From Pseudoalteromonas sp. EB27 (GTDB lineage Bacteria > Pseudomonadota > Gammaproteobacteria > Enterobacterales > Alteromonadaceae): 64,000 nucleotides of DNA. Below the pieces are notes generated by a model. That model saw only the letters and a list, made by a program, of their open reading frames with translations. It did not search any database and was not told the origin of the DNA. Shown one piece after another: positions 34,264 through 45,914 of this stretch. Within the stretch, counting starts at the first letter, position 1, and every line of letters starts with the position of its first letter. The translations under genes were made by a program, and so were the position numbers. The stretch is taken from the NCBI RefSeq assembly GCF_001974875.1, contig NZ_MTQD01000003.1:1-64000 (forward strand), read 5' to 3'.

Positions 34264-36117
34264 ATGAATATTGAAATACTACCCGCGCGTTTAGCTAACC
34301 AAATTGCCGCTGGCGAAGTGGTTGAACGCCCCGCGTCGGTAGTAAAAGAACTGGTCGAAAACAGTTTAGATGCTGGCGCTACACGTATTCAAATAGATAT
34401 TGAGCGTGGTGGTCATAAGCTTATTCGCATTCGTGATAACGGCTCAGGGATAAGTAAAGATGAGCTAACGCTTGCACTTTCTCGTCACGCTACCAGTAAA
34501 TTAAAGTCACTTGATGATCTCGAAAATATTTGTTCACTTGGTTTTAGGGGCGAAGCGCTTGCGTCAATTAGCTCTGTATCGCGTTTAACGCTGAGTTCAA
34601 AACCAAAAGATCAAGAAGCAGCATGGCAAGCATTTGCAGAAGGTCGCGATATGGCCGTGCAAGTAAAGCCAGTAGCGCACCCTGATGGCACAACCATTGA
34701 AGTAAAAGATTTATTTTTTAACACCCCAGCTCGTCGTAAATTTTTGCGTACCGAAAAGACTGAATTCAGTCATATTGATGAATTGATAAAGCGTATTGCG
34801 CTTAGTCGCTTTGATGTTTCTATTACACTAACTCACAACGGAAAAGTAGTAAGGCAATATCGTGCGAAGACAGATCCTTCTCAGGCTATTACACGTGTGG
34901 CACAAGTTGCAGGTAAGGCCTTTGCAGAGCAAGGTTTACATATTCAATCAGGCGAGGGCGGCCTACAGCTGCATGGCTGGGTGTTACCTGTCGGTTCAGC
35001 TAATACGACTCAATATACTTATGTAAACAATCGCATGATGCGCGATAAGCTTATTTTGCATGCTATACGCCAAGCATTTGAAGAGGTAAGTGGCACTCAA
35101 GAGCTTCCAGGGTTTGTTATTTATATTGATATTGACCCACGACAGGTTGATGTAAATGTTCACCCTGCCAAACATGAAGTGCGCTTTCATCAAGGGCGCT
35201 TAATTCATGACTTTATATTGCAAGCTATTAAGCAAGTGGTAGTGCCGCTGCAAGGTGAGTTTACGAATGAACCGTTTGGCTCTGAGGTGGAATCTGCGCC
35301 TGTGTTAATGGGGTCAACGCATATTAGCGCTAATAATATAGAAAGCGAAGGTGTGTTTGATTACCCTAAATCGCAATTACAGCCCTCTTACTCTGGAAGT
35401 GCTGGTAGCTCAAGTTCGTCCTCAGGTACTAGAAGTGTTGGCGGTAGTGGTGCATTCCGTGCTACACCAAGTACGAGCCATCATGACGTAAATGCGTTTT
35501 ATCAAGGTGTAAGTGAGCAACACGCTGCGCATTTTGATAACGTAGCAAATATACCAGCAACACAGCAGCAGTTTGAGTCAGCGCATAATGTTTTAAAGGT
35601 TGTTTCCATCATCAGTATTAATGAAGGTGTGTGTGTATTTAGTGAAGAGCAGCAATTGTATTGCTCACATTTCAAATATGCATTGGTAGATGATTGGCAT
35701 ACACAAATCAAGGAGCTTGGTAGCTTAGAAGGGAAAGCCCTTTTGCTGCCCGTAAGAGTAAACCTATCGAAAGAAGATTGCTTGCTCATAAAAGCACAGC
35801 AATCATGGTTTACTTTACTTGGTTTTGAACTCGTAATAGAAAAACAGTTTGTAATGGTTAAAAAATTGCCAGCGTGCTTATATTTACTTGATGTAAGTAC
35901 CGCGATAGGTGAGTTACTTAATGGATGTAAAGCGGAGCTTGAAAATATAGAGAGTTGGTTAGAGTGGCAGATGAAATGTGTACCAACTCGATTTTATTTG
36001 AGCAATGTATTTTTAGCGCAACAAATGCGCTTACAAAATAATCCGCAAACTATTGAACGCTTGCGCGAAAAAGCAGTTAAAATAGAGCTAAATCACTATT
36101 TAACGCAATTAGATTAA
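34264..36117 (+). CDS. mutL: DNA mismatch repair protein MutL
   Basis: 617 residues. The GHKL ATPase N-terminus has [40 protein letters not shown] and the [11 protein letters not shown] loop. A serine/glycine-rich linker (about 375-400) leads to the C-terminal dimerisation domain. The DQHAAHERL-type metal motif of endonuclease-active MutL is not present, as expected where MutH exists. The ATG at 34264 with GCTAGGAAA upstream is chosen over a frame start at 34249. Confidence 0.96.
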   Translation: MNIEILPARLANQIAAGEVVERPASVVKELVENSLDAGATRIQIDIERGGHKLIRIRDNGSGISKDELTLALSRHATSKLKSLDDLENICSLGFRGEALASISSVSRLTLSSKPKDQEAAWQAFAEGRDMAVQVKPVAHPDGTTIEVKDLFFNTPARRKFLRTEKTEFSHIDELIKRIALSRFDVSITLTHNGKVVRQYRAKTDPSQAITRVAQVAGKAFAEQGLHIQSGEGGLQLHGWVLPVGSANTTQYTYVNNRMMRDKLILHAIRQAFEEVSGTQELPGFVIYIDIDPRQVDVNVHPAKHEVRFHQGRLIHDFILQAIKQVVVPLQGEFTNEPFGSEVESAPVLMGSTHISANNIESEGVFDYPKSQLQPSYSGSAGSSSSSSGTRSVGGSGAFRATPSTSHHDVNAFYQGVSEQHAAHFDNVANIPATQQQFESAHNVLKVVSIISINEGVCVFSEEQQLYCSHFKYALVDDWHTQIKELGSLEGKALLLPVRVNLSKEDCLLIKAQQSWFTLLGFELVIEKQFVMVKKLPACLYLLDVSTAIGELLNGCKAELENIESWLEWQMKCVPTRFYLSNVFLAQQMRLQNNPQTIERLREKAVKIELNHYLTQLD

Positions 36118-36124
36118 GGTATCA

Positions 36125-37045
36125 GTGTTGAGTAATTTACCAGTCATATTTTTAATGGGTCCAACTGCTGCTGGTAAAACAGCATTGGCAATCTCACTGT
36201 GCGAGCATTTAAATACAGAAATAATCAGCGTTGATTCAGCGTTAGTGTATAAAGATATGAACATTGGTACTGCAAAACCCGATGCAGAAGAACTTGCTAA
36301 AGCTCCGCATCATCTGATTGACTTGCTCGATCCGAGTGAAACATATTCAGTTGCTGATTTTAGGCGTGATGCAGTACATAAAATTGACGAATTTCATAGA
36401 CAAGGTAAAGTGCCTGTATTGGTTGGAGGTACAATGTTGTACTTTAAATCTTTAATTGATGGTTTATCGCCTTTACCTGAAGCAGATGCTGTAATAAGAG
36501 CTGAGTTAGAAGTACAAGCTAAAGAATTTGGCTGGCCTCATTTATATAAAGAATTAGCTAAAGTTGATCCAAAAGCAGCCGAAAAAATAAGTGAAAATGA
36601 TTCACAAAGAATTAATCGAGCTTTAGAGGTTTATAGATTAACTGGTAAGACCATGACTGAGTTGCAAAAGCAAAAGCAGCCTGCTTTACCTTATACTTTT
36701 CATCAATTTGCGATTGCACCGCAAGAACGCAGCGAATTACACCGCCGAATTGAAGAAAGGTTTAAAATAATGATTGATCAGGGGTTTGAAAATGAAGTTT
36801 CGACCCTATATCTACGTAAGGATTTACACCCCAATATGCCTTCTATTCGTTGTGTTGGTTATAGACAAATGTGGGATTACCTTGCGGGTGAAACAAACCA
36901 TGATGAAATGGTTTTTCGTGGCATCGCAGCAACACGTCAATTGGCAAAACGTCAGTTAACGTGGCTTCGTAGCTGGCCTGATGTTACGTGGTTAACAACA
37001 GGTGACGAAGAAAACTTGCATCGTGTAGTAAGTTCGCTAAGCTAG
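36125..37045 (+). CDS. miaA: tRNA dimethylallyltransferase
   Basis: 306 residues. The P-loop [32 protein letters not shown], the DDxx-type segment [19 protein letters not shown] and [19 protein letters not shown] are the family motifs; [12 protein letters not shown] lies in the C-terminal part. It makes i6A37 in UNN-decoding tRNAs. The start is a GTG (36125) or the next TTG; no ATG fits. It begins eight bases after mutL. Confidence 0.96.
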   Translation: MLSNLPVIFLMGPTAAGKTALAISLCEHLNTEIISVDSALVYKDMNIGTAKPDAEELAKAPHHLIDLLDPSETYSVADFRRDAVHKIDEFHRQGKVPVLVGGTMLYFKSLIDGLSPLPEADAVIRAELEVQAKEFGWPHLYKELAKVDPKAAEKISENDSQRINRALEVYRLTGKTMTELQKQKQPALPYTFHQFAIAPQERSELHRRIEERFKIMIDQGFENEVSTLYLRKDLHPNMPSIRCVGYRQMWDYLAGETNHDEMVFRGIAATRQLAKRQLTWLRSWPDVTWLTTGDEENLHRVVSSLS

Positions 37046-37123
37046 TAGTAGTTGAATATTGTTTTTTATCAAATAAGTTCAGCCACTTAATTATAATAAC
37101 ACCTAGAACGAAGGAACAATAAC

Positions 37124-37387
37124 ATGGCAAAAGGCCAATCGTTACAAGACCCATTTTTGAATGCACTACGACGTGAGCGCATTCCAGTATCAATCTTTTT
37201 GGTAAATGGCATAAAATTACAAGGCAAAATTCAGTCATTTGACCAATTTGTTATTTTACTAGAGAACACCGTAAATCAAATGGTTTATAAGCATGCAATT
37301 TCAACAGTTGTCCCTGCTCGCGCAGTTAACTTCCAAGCAGTTCAAGGGAGTGAAGAAACTGAAGAGCCAGAAGCTGGTAACTTTTAA
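37124..37387 (+). CDS. hfq: RNA chaperone Hfq
   Basis: 87 residues. [20 protein letters not shown] and the Sm2 motif [13 protein letters not shown] are exact family signatures, followed by a short acidic tail. It pairs sRNAs with mRNAs as a hexamer. TTATAAT about 30 bases before the gene could be an own promoter in addition to read-through from miaA. GAAGGAAC is the ribosome binding site. Confidence 0.98.
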   Translation: MAKGQSLQDPFLNALRRERIPVSIFLVNGIKLQGKIQSFDQFVILLENTVNQMVYKHAISTVVPARAVNFQAVQGSEETEEPEAGNF

Positions 37388-37402
37388 TTAGGAGCATAAT
37401 GT

Positions 37403-38692
37403 TTGTTTGACCGCTATGAATCCGGCGAACAGGCAATTTTAGTTCATATCGACCTACCTAAAGAAGGGGATCGTGAAGATCTTCATGAATTAGAGATGTT
37501 GGTATCTTCTGCTGGTGTTAGTAGTTTGGCGGTTGTGCAAGGCAGCCGTCAAGCACCACATCCGAAACTATTCGTCGGTACCGGTAAAGCAGAAGAAATA
37601 GCTGAGATTGTTAAAATCCACAATGCAGATGTCGTAATTTTCAATCATCAACTCAGGCCGTCACAAGAGCGTAATTTAGAGCGTGTTTGTCAGTGTCGTG
37701 TGCTTGATAGAACGACGCTAATTCTTGATATTTTTGCCCAACGTGCACGTACCCATGAAGGTAAGCTGCAGGTTGAATTGGCACAACTTCGCCATATGTC
37801 GACTCGATTAATTCGTGGCTGGACCCATCTTGAACGCCAAAAAGGCGGGATTGGTTTACGTGGACCTGGTGAAACCCAACTTGAAACCGATAGGCGATTA
37901 CTTCGTGCCCGTATTCAAAATATTCGTGCGCGTTTAGCTAAAGTAGCAGTGCAACGCGAACAAGGTAGGCGAGCTCGTACTCGTAACGAAATACCTACGG
38001 TATCGTTAGTTGGCTATACTAATGCGGGTAAATCTACATTATTTAATCGAATTACGAATTCAGATGTATACGCGGCCGATCAGTTGTTTGCAACGCTTGA
38101 CCCGACTCTACGTAAGCTTGAATTAGGTGATGTTGGTCCTGTTATCTTAGCTGATACAGTGGGCTTTATTCGTCATTTACCGCACGACTTAGTTGCTGCT
38201 TTTAAAGCAACGCTAACTGAAACTCGTGAAGCTGATTTACAATTACATGTAATTGACGCAGCAGACTCTCGTCTTCAAGAAAATATTGAACAAGTACAAT
38301 CGGTGCTTAAAGAAATTGAAGCCGATGAAGTACCACAGCTATTAATTTATAATAAAATTGATGCGCTGGATAACGTAAGCCCACGTATTGATCGAGATGA
38401 CGAAGGCCAACCTATAAGAGTGTGGCTTAGCGCTCAGACTGGTGAAGGGTGTGAATTACTTAGTGAGGCTATTAGTGAACTACTTGCTAAGAAGATGTTT
38501 AACGAAACATTATTTCTTACGCCATTGTATGGTCGCCTAAGAGCTGCATTGTTTAGTTTAAATGCAGTACATGAAGAACGCTTTGATGAGCAAGGTAATT
38601 GGCTGTTAGATTTTAGAATGCCAATGGTTGAGTGGAATCGTTTAATTAAAGAATTTGGTCCTGAAATTGCTGGTTTTATCTACCGTAATTAA
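37403..38692 (+). CDS. hflX: ribosome-associated GTPase HflX
   Basis: 429 residues. N-terminal HflX domain (LFVGTGKAEEIAEIV), a coiled-coil link with GGIGLRGPGETQLETDRRLL, then a GTPase domain with the P-loop VGYTNAGKSTLFNRI, ADTVGFIRHLP (G3) and YNKID (G4). It rescues or splits stalled ribosomes under stress. The start is a TTG at 37403 giving MFDRYESGEQAIL, which matches homologues. The ATG four bases earlier is out of frame and stops after two codons. AGGAG at 37391-37395 serves the TTG. Confidence 0.96.
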   Translation: MFDRYESGEQAILVHIDLPKEGDREDLHELEMLVSSAGVSSLAVVQGSRQAPHPKLFVGTGKAEEIAEIVKIHNADVVIFNHQLRPSQERNLERVCQCRVLDRTTLILDIFAQRARTHEGKLQVELAQLRHMSTRLIRGWTHLERQKGGIGLRGPGETQLETDRRLLRARIQNIRARLAKVAVQREQGRRARTRNEIPTVSLVGYTNAGKSTLFNRITNSDVYAADQLFATLDPTLRKLELGDVGPVILADTVGFIRHLPHDLVAAFKATLTETREADLQLHVIDAADSRLQENIEQVQSVLKEIEADEVPQLLIYNKIDALDNVSPRIDRDDEGQPIRVWLSAQTGEGCELLSEAISELLAKKMFNETLFLTPLYGRLRAALFSLNAVHEERFDEQGNWLLDFRMPMVEWNRLIKEFGPEIAGFIYRN

Positions 38693-38718
38693 AAATTGAC
38701 GTTTTAATGTCGGTTTTT
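38691..38718 (+). terminator. terminator-like hairpin after hflX
   Basis: AAAAATTGAC and GTCGGTTTTT form a 10-bp stem with two wobble pairs, overlapping the hflX stop, and ending in five T. It may limit but not abolish read-through into hflK. Confidence 0.55.
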
Positions 38719-38792
38719 GTATGAGAAACGCGGTAGATTTGTTAGATTTAACACAATTTCCTAATTTATTTAGATAACAATGGAGTATAGCT

Positions 38793-39962
38793 ATGGCCTG
38801 GAATGAACCGGGTAATAATGGCAATGACAAAGATCCGTGGAATAATAAAGGCGGACGTGATCAAGGCCCACCTGATTTAGACGAGGTGTTCCGCAAGTTT
38901 AGTAACAAGTTCGGCGGCTTATTTGGCGGGAAAAAATCCGGCAATGGTAGCGGCGGTGGACTTGGCGGAGCCGGTATTTCATTCATACTTATTATCGCCG
39001 TTATTGTATGGGCGTTAAGTGGTATTTATACGGTTAAAGAAGCCGAGCGTGGTGTAGTTCTACAATTTGGTAAATATGACCGAATTGCTGATCCCGGCCT
39101 GCGTTGGAAAATGACTTTCATCGAAACGGTAATCCCAGTAGATATTGAAGCAGTTCGTTCACTATCGGCTTCTGGTTTTATGCTTACTGAAGACGAAAAC
39201 GTAGTGAGCGTAGAGTTTCAGGTGCAATACCGTGTTATTGACCCATATCTTTATGAGTTTAGCGTAACCAACGCTGATAGTAGCTTAGAAGAAGCGCTAG
39301 ACAGTGCACTACGTTATGTTGTGGGCCATGCAAAAATGGACCAAGTATTAACTAATGGCCGTGAGGTTGTTCGTCAAAATACATGGGATGAGCTTAATAA
39401 GATTATCGAACCATATAACTTAGGTTTAATTGTTACTGACGTGAACTTTAAAGACTCTCGTCCGCCAACTGAAGTTAAAGATGCATTTGATGATGCGATT
39501 GCTGCACAAGAAGATGAAGAACGTTTCATCCGTGAAGCAGAAGCATATGCTCGTGAAATTGAGCCTCGTGCTCGTGGTCAAGTAACGCGTATGACTCAGG
39601 AAGCTGAAGGTTACCAAGAGCGTATAACATTAGAAGCACAAGGTGAGGTAGCTCGCTTTGAAAAGCTATTACCTGAATATCAAGCAGCTAAAGAAGTTAC
39701 TCGTGAGCGCTTATACATTGATGCAATGGAAGAAGTGCTAGGCAGTAGCTCTAAAATATTGGTTGATGTTAAAGGCGGTAATAACATGCTTTATTTACCT
39801 CTTGATAAGATTATGGATAAGCAAGGGACAGCAACACGTGTTGCACTTCCAAGCTCTAGTGATATTCAAGATTTACGTAATAAAGTAAATACGTCGCGTA
39901 ATAGCTCTGTTAACAGTGGCAATGACCGCTTTAACAACGACCGCTTTAATGATGGGAGATAA
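38793..39962 (+). CDS. hflK: FtsH protease modulator HflK
   Basis: 389 residues, type II membrane protein. A glycine- and asparagine-rich N-terminal tail (1-60) comes before the single membrane helix (AGISFILIIAVIVWALSGIYTV). The SPFH/band-7 domain (about 80-280) follows with ERGVVLQFGKYDRIADPGLRW, then a helical EAEAYAREIEPRARGQVTRM region. The C-terminus is rich in Asn and Arg (NDRFNNDRFNDGR). With HflC it cages FtsH in the inner membrane. Confidence 0.96.
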   Translation: MAWNEPGNNGNDKDPWNNKGGRDQGPPDLDEVFRKFSNKFGGLFGGKKSGNGSGGGLGGAGISFILIIAVIVWALSGIYTVKEAERGVVLQFGKYDRIADPGLRWKMTFIETVIPVDIEAVRSLSASGFMLTEDENVVSVEFQVQYRVIDPYLYEFSVTNADSSLEEALDSALRYVVGHAKMDQVLTNGREVVRQNTWDELNKIIEPYNLGLIVTDVNFKDSRPPTEVKDAFDDAIAAQEDEERFIREAEAYAREIEPRARGQVTRMTQEAEGYQERITLEAQGEVARFEKLLPEYQAAKEVTRERLYIDAMEEVLGSSSKILVDVKGGNNMLYLPLDKIMDKQGTATRVALPSSSDIQDLRNKVNTSRNSSVNSGNDRFNNDRFNDGR

Positions 39963-39967
39963 TCATA

Positions 39968-40846
39968 ATGAAAAACTTTAGTTTAGTAATACTATTAGCT
40001 GCCATTGTTATGTCTTTCTCATCGGTATTTGTTGTACCTGAAGGGCAAAAAGCAATTGTAATGTTATTCAGTAAAGTACAAAAAGATAGCGACGACAAAG
40101 CGATTGTATATGGCCCAGGCCTACAATTTAAGGTGCCATTTTTTAGTCAAGTACGTCGCATTGATGCACGTATTCAAACGCTAGATGGTGCGCCAGACCG
40201 TTTTGTTACTAGTGAGAAAAAAGACTTAATTGTTGATTCGTTTGTAAAATGGCGTGTGAACGACTTTAGCGCTTTTTACTTACGTGCACGTGGCGATAAG
40301 CAATACGCTGAAACGCTACTTAAACAAAAAGTAAATAATGGTCTTCGTACAAACTTTGGTACACGTACAATTCGTGAAATTGTATCGGGTGAGCGTAGCG
40401 AATTGATGGAAGAAGCGTTAGTACAAGCTTCTGAAAGTGCGCGTGAGCTTGGTATTGAAGTACTAGACGTACGTGTTAAGCAAATTAACCTACCACAAGA
40501 AGTAAGTAGCTCTATTTACCAACGTATGCGCGCTGAGCGTACTGCTGTTGCAAAAGAGCACCGTTCTGAAGGACAGGAAAAAGCTGAGACCATTCGTGCG
40601 GGTGTTGACCGTCGTGTAACAGTAATGCTTGCCGACGCGGAGCGTAATGCGCGTTCTGTACGTGGTCAAGGTGATGCTGACGCTGCTGGTATTTATGCTA
40701 ATGCGTATAACAAAGACCCTGAGTTCTTTAGTTTTGTGCGCTCGCTTGAAGCTTATAAAAAGACTTTTAAAGATAAGCAAGACGTTATGGTGCTTTCACC
40801 AGATAGCGACTTCTTTCAATATATGAAAGGTGCTAAAGCTCAATAA
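39968..40846 (+). CDS. hflC: FtsH protease modulator HflC
   Basis: 292 residues. One N-terminal membrane helix (FSLVILLAAIVMSFSSVFVV), the SPFH domain (VPEGQKAIVMLFSKVQ) and the AERNARSVRGQGDADAAGIY segment. It starts six bases after hflK and acts with it as the FtsH-regulating complex. A terminator follows directly. Confidence 0.96.
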   Translation: MKNFSLVILLAAIVMSFSSVFVVPEGQKAIVMLFSKVQKDSDDKAIVYGPGLQFKVPFFSQVRRIDARIQTLDGAPDRFVTSEKKDLIVDSFVKWRVNDFSAFYLRARGDKQYAETLLKQKVNNGLRTNFGTRTIREIVSGERSELMEEALVQASESARELGIEVLDVRVKQINLPQEVSSSIYQRMRAERTAVAKEHRSEGQEKAETIRAGVDRRVTVMLADAERNARSVRGQGDADAAGIYANAYNKDPEFFSFVRSLEAYKKTFKDKQDVMVLSPDSDFFQYMKGAKAQ

Positions 40847-40871
40847 GCTTTACCTTAATTATTTAAAAGTT

Positions 40872-40899
40872 AAAAAGCCTCGCATTTGCGGGGCTTTTT
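40872..40899 (+). terminator. intrinsic terminator after hflC
   Basis: AAAAAGCCTCGC and GCGGGGCTTTTT around loop ATTT, a strong stem with a T-run. Confidence 0.92.
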
Positions 40900-41020
40900 G
40901 TTAAATGCTATTTGTAATCATAAATCACTGTTATTTATGTGGTTATTAGCTGATATTTCGGTAGAACAGTTACGCGCAGAAAAAATAAGCTGAACAGGGG
41001 TGATCTTTACTTTAGTTTTC

Positions 41021-41029
41021 TGGTAAAAT
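41021..41029 (+). promoter_or_regulatory. extended -10 element of the purA promoter
   Basis: TGGTAAAAT has the TGn extension and -10 TAAAAT, 31 bases before the purA ATG. No strong -35 is seen, which fits an extended -10 promoter. Confidence 0.4.
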
Positions 41030-41039
41030 CTCGTCCTAA

Positions 41040-42374
<1,335 letters not shown>

Positions 42375-42388
42375 TTACTATTAGATTG

Positions 42389-42416
42389 AAAAAAGCTGCT
42401 TAGTGCAGCTTTTTTT
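42389..42416 (+). terminator. intrinsic terminator after purA
   Basis: Perfect stem AAAAGCTGC/GCAGCTTTT with loop TTAGT and a further T-run. Confidence 0.92.
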
Positions 42417-42485
42417 ATATCTAAAATTCACCTTGGAACGATCTTTGTATACTATTTAGTAGGTTTATTTTTAAAAGTGGTGAAC

Positions 42486-43124
42486 ATGCATTTATTTTCT
42501 CGTAATTGCGTATTAAAGCTTTCATTTATTTCATTAGCTTTATTTATATCAACCAATAGCTTAGCTACGGAAAGTCCAGCAGCCGTACCGCTGTATACAG
42601 AATCTGAGCTAATTGCGTTAATAAATAAAAACACGCATTTAGCGCGCGTAAAGGCAGATGATTGCCAGTTGGTACAAGATATAGAAGCACGAGCCAATAA
42701 AATGGCATTGCCGTCTTATCAGTTTTTGTATGGCGATATGCTGGCTTATAACGTATGTGTCGATCGAAATGTAGAGTTAGGTGTGTATTACATGCGAAAA
42801 GCGGCTGAGCAAGGCTTAGCGGCAGCGCTAGAGCAATTGGGGCGTTACTACGACACAGGGCGTTTAGTTCAGCAAGATAAAGCAATGGCAATTACGTATT
42901 TGCGTGAGGCATCGTCGCAAGGCAATTTAAAAGCACAATTACGTTTAGTTAAATTATTTAATGATGGCTATGGCAGCCCGCGTGATTTTGAAGATGCCTA
43001 TCGTTGGCTATTTAATTCTATGGTGGCAGATAAATCGACTCATAAAAAAATTGAGCGAGCGTTGACTAAGTTAGCGCAAAAAATGCCAGATAGTGTGGTT
43101 GCGCGAGCTCGTCTTCCTATTTAA
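42486..43124 (+). CDS. motX: sodium-type polar flagellar motor protein MotX
   Basis: 212 residues. A signal peptide (LKLSFISLALFISTNSLA) leads into the MotX segment PLYTESELIALINKNTHLAR, then VKADDCQLVQDIEARANKM, then FLYGDMLAYNVCVDRNVELG. Sel1-like repeats follow (YYMRKAAEQGLAAALEQLGR and YLREASSQGNLKAQLRLVKL). This agrees closely with Vibrio MotX as I remember it. MotX with MotY forms the periplasmic T-ring that stabilises Na+-driven PomAB stators. An in-frame GTG lies at 42477; the ATG at 42486 is preferred. Read from its own promoter after the purA terminator. Confidence 0.88.
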   Translation: MHLFSRNCVLKLSFISLALFISTNSLATESPAAVPLYTESELIALINKNTHLARVKADDCQLVQDIEARANKMALPSYQFLYGDMLAYNVCVDRNVELGVYYMRKAAEQGLAAALEQLGRYYDTGRLVQQDKAMAITYLREASSQGNLKAQLRLVKLFNDGYGSPRDFEDAYRWLFNSMVADKSTHKKIERALTKLAQKMPDSVVARARLPI

Positions 43125-43140
43125 TGGCCCTTAAAAAACA

Positions 43141-43167
43141 AAACCCTAACTTTTTAAGTTAGGGTTT
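43141..43167. terminator. bidirectional terminator between motX and antiporter gene
   Basis: A perfect 12-bp stem AAACCCTAACTT/AAGTTAGGGTTT with loop TTT has an A-rich left flank and a T-run to the right, between convergent genes. Confidence 0.92.
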
Positions 43168-43195
43168 TTTGAGTTTTTACAGGTAGTAAAAGTGT

Positions 43196-45043
43196 TTAAC
43201 TTTCTTCTTTAGCCTTTGTTTGCGGGTCTTTTAAAACCGACATTTTAGGCGGCTGTAATGCAACAACACGCTCGCCTTCTTGCGGCGGTTTTTCCATGTT
43301 GATTGTAAATGGTCTTAGTTTAATTGGCGTATCGTCGTCGCTGTCTTTATCACCTTTAAGAATAAATAAAGGGATAGCCTCAGGGTTCATTTCTAGGTAT
43401 TGCTCCCAGCTAAACTCATCCGAGATACGTGTTGAACTAACCTTACCGCCTTTAGCTATAATACTGCTCAAACGTGCATATGAACCTTCGTCGCCAAACA
43501 GTATTTGTCTGGATAAAAACGTTGCGCTGTCTTTATTTGCTTTAGCATGCGACGTTGATGAGCGAAGCGAGAATACATTTTTTTCATTAAGTAAATGCGA
43601 AAAGTATTGAACGCCTAGCGCATTATGATGACGATTTGGCGATAGCGCTAAGACACTGCGAATAGTTGTCAGAGGTAAATAACGTTCAGCATGCTCTGAC
43701 TGTGGGTTACCGTAATAACAAGCTAAGCCATCCATACGTGCCATTCTGCAGTTTTCCCATGCAGGATCTGAAAGGTGAACCGGAATATTCTGCTCTTGTA
43801 AGCCACGCCCAATTGCACGTGATACATGGTTCGCACCAATAATTAATATTGTGTTTGGTGATGGTTGGCGAACACCTAATAGCTTAGCAACAGGAATGGC
43901 TGTTAAGCTTTGCAGCACAACCGTAATGATGATCACTGTAAATATGAGTGGCACCATTTTTTCAGCATCAGCAACGCCAGCTTCCATCATACTTAGTGCA
44001 AATACCGACCCAACGGCTGCGGCAACTATACCCCGAGGAGCAATCCAAGCAAGTACCAAGCGAGACTTCATTGGTAGGTCAGTGCCAAAAGTCGAAATAG
44101 CAATACACAGTGGGCGTGCAACAAAAAGCACAATAGCTAAAAATATAAATACGTCGCTGTCGAGCATCATCAAATCAGAAAGCTGTAAGCGTGCTGCAAG
44201 TAAAATAAACAGCGTTGATATTAATATCATCGACAAGTCTTCTTTAAACTCAAGTACAGAATCTATTTCTAAATCGTCTTGGTTCGCAAGCCATATACCA
44301 AATACAGTCACTGCCAATAAACCTGATTCATGGCTTAAATAGTTTGATACAGAAAAACTAATAAGTACTAGCGCTAAAATCCCAAACTTATGTAATTCAA
44401 ATGGCAGCCACTCGCGACGCATTAATAGTGTTGTTAGCCAACCAGCGGCAACACCAATACTTAAACCAACACCTAGGGTTTTAACTAAAGCAATAATAGT
44501 ATGACTAAATACTTCGCCTTGGCCTACAAGCATTACGGCTTCAAATACCAATACAGCAAATAATGCGCCAATAGGATCTATTACAATACCTTCCCAGCGA
44601 AGTATGCGGTCTATATCTTGTGTTGGGCGCATTGAGTTTAATAACGGTGCTATAACGGTAGGGCCTGTTACAACTAGCACTGCGCCCAATACTGCAGCTA
44701 CACGCCAATTAAGCTCAAGCAACCAGTAGGCGCTAAGGCTAATAATAATACAGGTAGTAAGCATACCGATTGAGCAGAGGTTTCTTACGACTTTTCCTAT
44801 CCCTTTTAATTCCCTGAAATGCAGAGTTAAGGAACCTTCAAATAAAATGATGGCAACGCTTAGAGATACTACTGGAAACAGTAAATCACCTAAAAGCGCA
44901 TCAGGGTCTAAAACACCGCTAAATGGTCCAAGTAAAAGACCAGTAAGCAATAAAAAAAGAATAGCGGGTACTCTAAAAGCCCACGCGACCCATTGGGCAA
45001 GCACAGAGCAAAGTGCGATACCGGCTATGTAAATTGCTGACAT
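43196..45043 (-). CDS. CPA1-type cation:proton antiporter with TrkA-N-like domain
   Basis: 615 residues. Residues 1-385 form about twelve helices of the NhaP/CPA1 fold: GLLLGPFSGVLDPDALLGDL, IILFEGSLTL, VVTGPTVIAPLL (where many members have TDP) and WEGIVIDPIGALFAVLVFEA with the ion-binding Asp. Then NTILIIGANHVSRAIGRGLQ begins a nucleotide-binding TrkA-N-like domain (about 395-510), followed by a charged tail. It likely exchanges Na+ or K+ for H+ under regulation by a nucleotide. Single gene. Confidence 0.88.
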   Translation of the reverse strand: MSAIYIAGIALCSVLAQWVAWAFRVPAILFLLLTGLLLGPFSGVLDPDALLGDLLFPVVSLSVAIILFEGSLTLHFRELKGIGKVVRNLCSIGMLTTCIIISLSAYWLLELNWRVAAVLGAVLVVTGPTVIAPLLNSMRPTQDIDRILRWEGIVIDPIGALFAVLVFEAVMLVGQGEVFSHTIIALVKTLGVGLSIGVAAGWLTTLLMRREWLPFELHKFGILALVLISFSVSNYLSHESGLLAVTVFGIWLANQDDLEIDSVLEFKEDLSMILISTLFILLAARLQLSDLMMLDSDVFIFLAIVLFVARPLCIAISTFGTDLPMKSRLVLAWIAPRGIVAAAVGSVFALSMMEAGVADAEKMVPLIFTVIIITVVLQSLTAIPVAKLLGVRQPSPNTILIIGANHVSRAIGRGLQEQNIPVHLSDPAWENCRMARMDGLACYYGNPQSEHAERYLPLTTIRSVLALSPNRHHNALGVQYFSHLLNEKNVFSLRSSTSHAKANKDSATFLSRQILFGDEGSYARLSSIIAKGGKVSSTRISDEFSWEQYLEMNPEAIPLFILKGDKDSDDDTPIKLRPFTINMEKPPQEGERVVALQPPKMSVLKDPQTKAKEES

Positions 45044-45298
45044 AGATTAAGAATTCCTTATTTATGACGATATGTTTAGAAAGTATAACTTTTGTTAATT
45101 ATTAATACAGGGGTATACACCGGAAACTCAAATATTACTAATCAATTTTAGCTGCTTATAAAAGATTAGTACGCTTAAATCATTTAACGAGAGCTTAGCT
45201 AGCTTATTTTAATGTGTATTAATTGTTTAATTTATTGAATTTTAATGACAATATAAAAAATGTGAGTGTTTTGTAATAATCTAGTTCGATTTTTAACC

Positions 45299-45328
45299 TT
45301 GATTTTAAAGGGGTATTTAGTGTATTAT
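45299..45328 (+). promoter_or_regulatory. candidate promoter in the proB upstream region
   Basis: TTGATT (45299-45304), an 18-bp spacer and TATTAT (45323-45328), about 590 bp upstream of proB. Confidence 0.45.
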
Positions 45329-45632
45329 GCTTCGTGTTCTAATAATTAGTCATCTAACGAAGTTTATTGAAGATAAAACAGGCTTGTTAATCTTAACGTC
45401 ATTTTTAATCTTTATAATCAGGAGTTAGTAATGTTTCTGGTGTTCGAACATTAAAAAAATATCATTTGCCGAATTCTTGGTATGGTTTTGCCAAACAAGT
45501 TTATTTAATTATTTAAGTAAATAAAGGTTTGAGTTGAACTATTACTTTCAATGTTTAACCCCCATCGTGGCGGTTAAATCTCGGTCCTTTGGTCTTCACC
45601 CTATCTGTTGGTGTATCAGACTTTAGAGGCTC

Positions 45633-45684
45633 TATGCATGTTGTTAATAAAAAAGCCACACACAGCTTTTTACAGCGATGCATA
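45633..45684 (+). terminator. compound hairpin with terminator-like inner stem
   Basis: The outer stem TATGCAT (45633-45639) pairs with ATGCATA (45678-45684), and the inner stem AAAAAGC pairs with GCTTTTT around CACACACA. The inner part alone looks like a weak terminator; the whole could be the end of a small RNA or an attenuator for proB. Confidence 0.45.
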
Positions 45685-45914
45685 AACAACACTTTTAAAT
45701 TTTTTGATTAGTGCTGCTCAATATTATTGGGTTGTTGCTACTTTACACTTGACCTCAAATCTAAGCTTCTTGTTTTAGATGTGGTTTTTGCGTGTGTGTA
45801 AAAAAGTGTTGCCTAAATGAAAAGCAAAATTCGAAGCTATGTTTTAAACCTAGCTACTTAGTTTTAGCTCGTCTAATTAAGATGAGCGCAGATAAAATGG
45901 AAAGTTGAGCATTT

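Larger units (their letters stand above)
45044..45914 (+). other. 871-bp intergenic region with structured proB leader
   Basis: No protein gene of normal size is visible. From left to right it holds a promoter-like pair (45299-45328), a very short frame MFLVFEH with strong ribosome binding site CAGGAGT (45431-45454), and a hairpin AACCCCCATCGTGGCGGTT near 45557. Next comes the nested stem GTCT..CACC/GGTG..AGAC near 45593-45622, then a compound hairpin at 45633-45684. The order suggests a long 5' leader or a separate small RNA in front of proB. No known riboswitch class was recognised. Confidence 0.5.

Noticed and set aside
45327..45428. 33-codon hydrophobic open frame upstream of proB
   Set aside because: Its ATG overlaps the -10 hexamer of the candidate promoter and lacks a ribosome binding site. 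It ends just before the MFLVFEH minigene but probably is not translated.
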